The notes beneath the pieces were generated by a model. The model was not told where the DNA came from. It made no database searches and saw only the letters and a program-made list of their open reading frames with translations. Positions 59,790 through 64,000 of a stretch of DNA of 64,000 nt are shown one piece after another (the stretch's first letter is position 1; each line of letters opens with the position of its first letter). A program made the translations under genes and the position numbers. Source of the DNA: Fragum whitleyi (taxonomy: Eukaryota; Mollusca; Bivalvia; Cardiida; Cardiidae); assembly GCA_948146395.1 (NCBI GenBank), contig OX411545.1, positions 19,847,526 through 19,911,525 of the forward strand. The letters are read 5' to 3'.

Positions 59790-60599
59790 TCCCTTATAAT
59801 TGTAATCATCTGGATCGAAGAACTTATTTAAATACTCAGCCAAACATTTAAGCTTCAAGTCTACTTTCTGCGCGTATAAATTACACAATCTATTTTTAGA
59901 TCGTGTATTGTTTATCTCTCTTTCGAAGTGAAATGTCATATAGTAAATCAAATGATACACAGATAAACGTCAACTTTGAAATTCTTAGAGGTACTTATGA
60001 AGAAAAAGCTTGTTTCTGCTAAGTTAGTCTGTATTTTTAAACGAAAACGGCGTGGTTGGTCTTAGTTGAGAGGGTTGCTTGAAGGTCTTCGTCGACTCGC
60101 TGTTTTCTAAGTTTAGGTCCGCTCAGAATCAGAACTGCATGCTTGCAAGTAATCATAAATTCTTTCCAAAATATATTAATTTATAATAGATTGAATAGCA
60201 ATATTGCGTTGATGATCGGGAACAAGGTTAATTCGATTTCCTACAACACAGGACTTGCAGATCGAGTTTTGGGGGTTTCCCGAAAGACCTATTGCATTTT
60301 ATACAGAAATAAAGTGCAATGGATTTCCCCACGTGATGCAATTTAAACCAACCAGAATTCTTGATTTTATTGGATTGCAATTATAGGGAGTTATAACTGT
60401 TTTGCGCTGAGCCATGGATATGTGACTACATAAAAGATACTATCTGGAAATTTTGTTTTAAACCTATTTATTTGACATCCATTTGGAAACAAGTTCTTTC
60501 AACTTTGATAAACTCCTCTCTGATTCTGCTTCTTGGAAAATAAAACTGTACTTGCACTATTTGTGTGAGCCACTGAAAAAACATGATTGATTGATGCTC

Positions 60600-61110
60600 T
60601 AGGGAATCAAACTTGAGACCTCGTGGTCAAGAGTGTGATGCTTTACCTCTAATCAACGGACACTAAAATGCAATGAAAACTAAAAAAAGGGAAGGGATCC
60701 ACCACAGGTCCTCCAGGGGGACACATTAAAAAATAGTAATTAAAAGAAGATAAAATGATCATTCTAGATTCTGAAAACCTGCTTGATACAAAAAGTGAAG
60801 ACCCTGTCTTTCTAGAACCGAAACTCTTCAAGCAAACTTGGTTTGTTCCCAACTGCAGCACCTATCCTTTCTGAATGTTTGTCTCCCATCAATGCATTAA
60901 TAATGGTAGAACTATGTTGGATAGCAGTTGGAGGCTAGGAAAGGATATAATTGTAGTAGTGGAATCTATTGTTAGGTGCTCCAGCCACCTTGATTAAACT
61001 GTAAAAGTGTTGAAAGCTGCGTAAAAGCCCATTCAATCAAAATAAAAATCCAGTTTGGCAAATTGACTCAAAGATTGTTAAAAGCGGAGTAAAACCCCAT
61101 TCAAACCAAC
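60600..61110 (+). mobile_element. SINE copies, partly nested
   Basis: 60860-61045 is a plus-strand SINE body (tgaatgtttgtctcccatca, gttggaggctaggaaaggat, tgaaagctgcgtaaaagccc). 61075-61110 is a second tail (aaagcggagtaaaaccccat). 60600-60665 resembles a minus-strand tRNA-like head. Confidence 0.6.
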
Positions 61111-61559
61111 AAATTATACTACCCTTTAGTGTCTGAATGGTACCCATTGCCAACTTTGAAATTTTAGACTGGTCCAAATTTGGCAATGTTGTAAAATAAT
61201 CTTTGTTTAACTGTATAAAATTTTGTGAAAAATGAAGAAATTGCATGTTTTTGGATTATTCTTCAGCTTCTATAATTTTTCCCCAAGCTTTTTGGGGCAA
61301 TGGACCAGAAAAACATTTATTCATGACTTGACAGTTCCTTGGGTGCTTGTTTTATGTGCGTAAGTATATAAAGTCTATTATGACATGTCTGTTATGATCA
61401 AGCTAGATGTGTGCAAGATATCAGAATTTGCTCAGCATTCAGTAATTTGATTTGATAACGTTCCACCAGTTTTTGTGCACACTGATTGACTGAAAAATCG
61501 GTTTTAGATTTGTTTTGGTTTTTCAAGGAACATCCAGTATAACCAAAGGTTCAGTCTTC

Positions 61560-61925
61560 ATAGACAGTAAGGCGAGGTTCGAGAGTCCGAGACTCCTTAT
61601 TTACCATTTGGGACTCCTTCATTTTGCAAGTAAGGAGTCTGATGGACTCCTTCAACATATGACAATATTTCAAAATCACATGCATATGACAGTTTTCTAT
61701 AAAACCCTCGTAAAAACTTGGACATTTTCACTATAAAGTATTTGAAACTATCTTCCTTGGGAGAAAACTTGTATAAAAGAAGAAATTGCTAAAAACAAGC
61801 AATTTCTTCTTTTTCACATTGTTCTCCCATTTATGAAAATCCGGACTCCTTACTTTGAGCTTGGACTCCTTGATTTCATAAGTTGTGAGTCCAATGGACT
61901 CCCTACTTGCAGAAGTAAGCATCGA
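61560..61925. mobile_element. Foldback element with GACTCCTT repeats around a hairpin
   Basis: gagactccttatttaccatt, aaggagtctgatggactcct on the left face ccggactccttactttgagc, gagtccaatggactccctac on the right. The AAGAAGAAATTGC hairpin (61775-61814) lies between them. Confidence 0.65.
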
Positions 61926-62138
61926 TCCCTGGACATGCAAACAAATCTCAGCCAATACTGCCTATGTTACAGTTAAACTTCTAACAGAACTCCAGGGTTC
62001 TATTACAATCATCACATTTCCTTTAAAAAGGGATGGGCATTTATTAGAGGCTACATACATCCATGACTCAGTGCAAAACAGTTGTAACTGCGTACAAATA
62101 TATAAACAGTTACAACTATTACATGCTGAGCCATTGAT

Positions 62139-63005
62139 AGAGGAATGAAGAGAAGAATGAATTGAACTTTGTTCGATTCCTTCGGAACGGAATGTTCTCC
62201 ACCGATAAAACATACGATTTTGCCGGATATAACTGCGATTTGAGGTCAGACAAATCTTAATGATAAAGTTTGATAAAAGTTACAGAATCTCACAGAGAAG
62301 CTCTCCAACTAGGACTACAGCTAGTTGGTATGTCTGGGAAAATTTGTTTTGAAGAGAAAATTACGTCCGAATGTGCGTATTTCTCATCTTAGAAAGACGT
62401 TATGTGTATGACGTCATGATCGACGTTACCATGCAATCTCGTGCAAAATGATGGGCTTTTAAGAAACATTTCTAAGATTTCTGTATTCCATGTCATTTTT
62501 GTATTTAAGGAATAGAATAGTAGCCGTTTTTAATTTAGTGTATGGTTAATAAATCCCTGATTTTTTGAACGCCAAACGCTATATTTTCTTTCGTAGCCCA
62601 AACACTCGAGGAAATATGTTTTTTGTTCACTCAACTTAACATTTAAGATCAACCGTGATACGGACATTTAATTCATATTCTCTTCATTCCTCTTCTGCGA
62701 AACCCTTGAGGTGTCCCACACCTAGTATTTGAAAAGACAGTGAAAAAATGGCCAAAAATAAAGATAATCCATACAAAATAGAGGAATGAAGAGAAGAATT
62801 AATGAACTTTGTTCGATTCCTTTGGAACGGAATGTTCTTCTCCGTTAAAACATGTGATTTTGTCGCATATAACTGCGATTTGAGGACAGAGTATCTAAAC
62901 GTTAAAGTATGATAAAAGTTACAGAATAACATAGAGGAGCTCTCCATCTAGGTCTGCAGCTAGTTGGTATGTCTGGGAAATTCCGTATTGAAGAGAAAAT
63001 TACGT
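62139..63005 (+). repeat. Direct repeats about 640 bp apart
   Basis: The ~230-bp segment atagaggaatgaagagaaga, tgttcgattcctt, ctagttggtatgtctgggaa occurs at 62137 and 62781. The following segment (62370-62640, catgcaatctcgtgcaaaat) recurs at 63799-64000, beyond a nested element. Confidence 0.85.
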
Positions 63006-63019
63006 CCAATTGTGGTATA

Positions 63020-63798
63020 TTTAGCTCCACTGGCTAAAGGCCACTGGGTCTATTGTCATGGTGTCATGCATCCGTCTGTGCGTCCGGTCGTAAACTTTTT
63101 CTTTAAAAATCTTCTCCCCAGAAACTAGTGGATGAATTTCAACCAAACTTAAAGGGAATGATCCTTGGATGACCCTCTTTCAAACTTGTTCCAGAAATTT
63201 TGATCAAATGAAAAACATGGATTTAATGGGCGTGGCTAATTTCCAAATATGGTAAAAAGTGAGTTTTCTCAGATTCTAATGGATGGATAAAAATTTAATG
63301 TGATCCGATGAAAAATATGTATTTTATAGGCGGAGGTCATTTCTCTATATAGTGGAAACTTTGTAACAGATGGATATCAACCAAATTTCACTGGAATGAT
63401 CCTTGAGTGACCCATTATCAGTCTACCAAAAATTTTGTGCTCGGATGAAAAATATGTATTATATGGGCGCAGGTCATTTCTCTATATGATATATTGTGGA
63501 AACATTGAAAATCATTTTCTGAGAATCTAATTGATGGATATCAATCAAACTTCATTGGTATGATCCTTGGGTGACCTATTATCATGCAGTCAAAAATTAT
63601 TGAGATTGGATGAAAAATATGTCTTTTATGGGTGGAGGTCATTTCTCTATTTGTTATTAGTTCATATAGTGGGAACTTTGAAATCATTTTCAACCTCGGT
63701 TGAACCCAAAATATCTAAAAATCTAGTCAAAACTTGGATTAACTATTACAAGAATTTCAAGCCTGTGGAGTGACTCAAGCCATTCATGGCTTTCTAGT
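63020..63798 (-). mobile_element. Pearl-like element, AGCTCCACTGG family, nested in the direct repeats
   Basis: The head atttagctccactggctaaa, units ggatatcaaccaaatttcac and tcatttctctata, and end caagccattcatggctttct match 16846-17842. It splits the second direct-repeat unit near tgtggtata / catcttag. Confidence 0.82.
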
Positions 63799-64000
63799 TT
63801 CATCTTAGCAAGACATTATACATATGACGTTATGATCAATGTTGCCATGCAATCTCGTGCGAAATGGCGCACTTTTAAGAAACAATCCTATCATTTCCAC
63901 ATTTCGTGTCATTTTTGCATTAAAGGAATAGGATAGCCATTTTTAATTTTTGTGTAAGGTTTATAAATCCTTGATTTATTGAACACCAAACATTTTATGT

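Larger units (their letters stand above)
57265..60386. mobile_element. 3.1-kb giant inverted repeat with hairpin inner ends
   Basis: Arms 57265-58012 and 59640-60386 are inverted copies (ataattgcgatccaatagaa / ggattgcaattata; cctattgcattttat; ccatgaccgaccacgccg against cggcgtggttggtc). Each arm ends inward in a palindromic hairpin of about 140 bp. The 1.6-kb centre holds a pearl-like element. Confidence 0.85.

Overview
The window reads as AT-rich, intron-rich, repeat-saturated animal nuclear DNA. I infer a bivalve mollusc. The reasons are many dispersed families with (GGAC)n-type runs, 130-160 bp tandem cores and a terminal hairpin (the architecture of bivalve 'pearl'/Helentron-associated elements), tRNA-derived SINEs, and a metazoan-type PARG gene. 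The species cannot be fixed from sequence alone.

Only one host gene can be supported with confidence: a poly(ADP-ribose) glycohydrolase (PARG) on the + strand. I assembled 19 coding exons from about 20.86 kb to 55.40 kb. All exons join in phase with GT-AG junctions and give a predicted 724-residue protein. It has an N-terminal PIP-like box and a KKRKV nuclear signal, an acidic and probably disordered linker, the accessory region, the macrodomain with the GGG-X7-QEE signature, and a histidine-rich tail. The promoter and any upstream non-coding exon were not found. A 25-27 bp minisatellite of over 500 bp ends at the splice acceptor of the first recognised exon.

Region by region. From 1 to 20.3 kb there is no recognisable host gene. 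This part holds nested transposons: a 723-bp element with a small ORF inside a SINE, a TTAA-flanked nest spanning 5.4-10.7 kb, two Mutator-like non-autonomous elements with 9-11 bp target duplications, a roughly 370-bp tandem array with a GGGGACAGGTTACC palindromic core, and several tandem-core repeats. From 20.3 to 55.4 kb lies PARG, with introns loaded with MITEs, pearl-like elements and SINEs. Intron 5 carries an intact-looking Penelope-like retroelement on the minus strand (reverse transcriptase plus GIY-YIG endonuclease). It lies between two (AT)n tracts, has perfect 72-bp inverted ends, and has a hammerhead ribozyme in its 3' end. Intron 5 also holds several decayed tandem copies of exon 5, and intron 17 holds a decayed partial copy of exon 18. 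From 55.4 to 64 kb there are more SINEs, a Tc1/mariner-type MITE inverted relative to a copy 33 kb away, a 3.1-kb giant inverted repeat with hairpin elements, and direct repeats split by a nested element.

The most striking unexplained items are the hammerhead/Penelope insertion, the exon-level duplications within PARG, the GGTAACC palindromic array, and the multi-layer nest at 42.5-46.6 kb.
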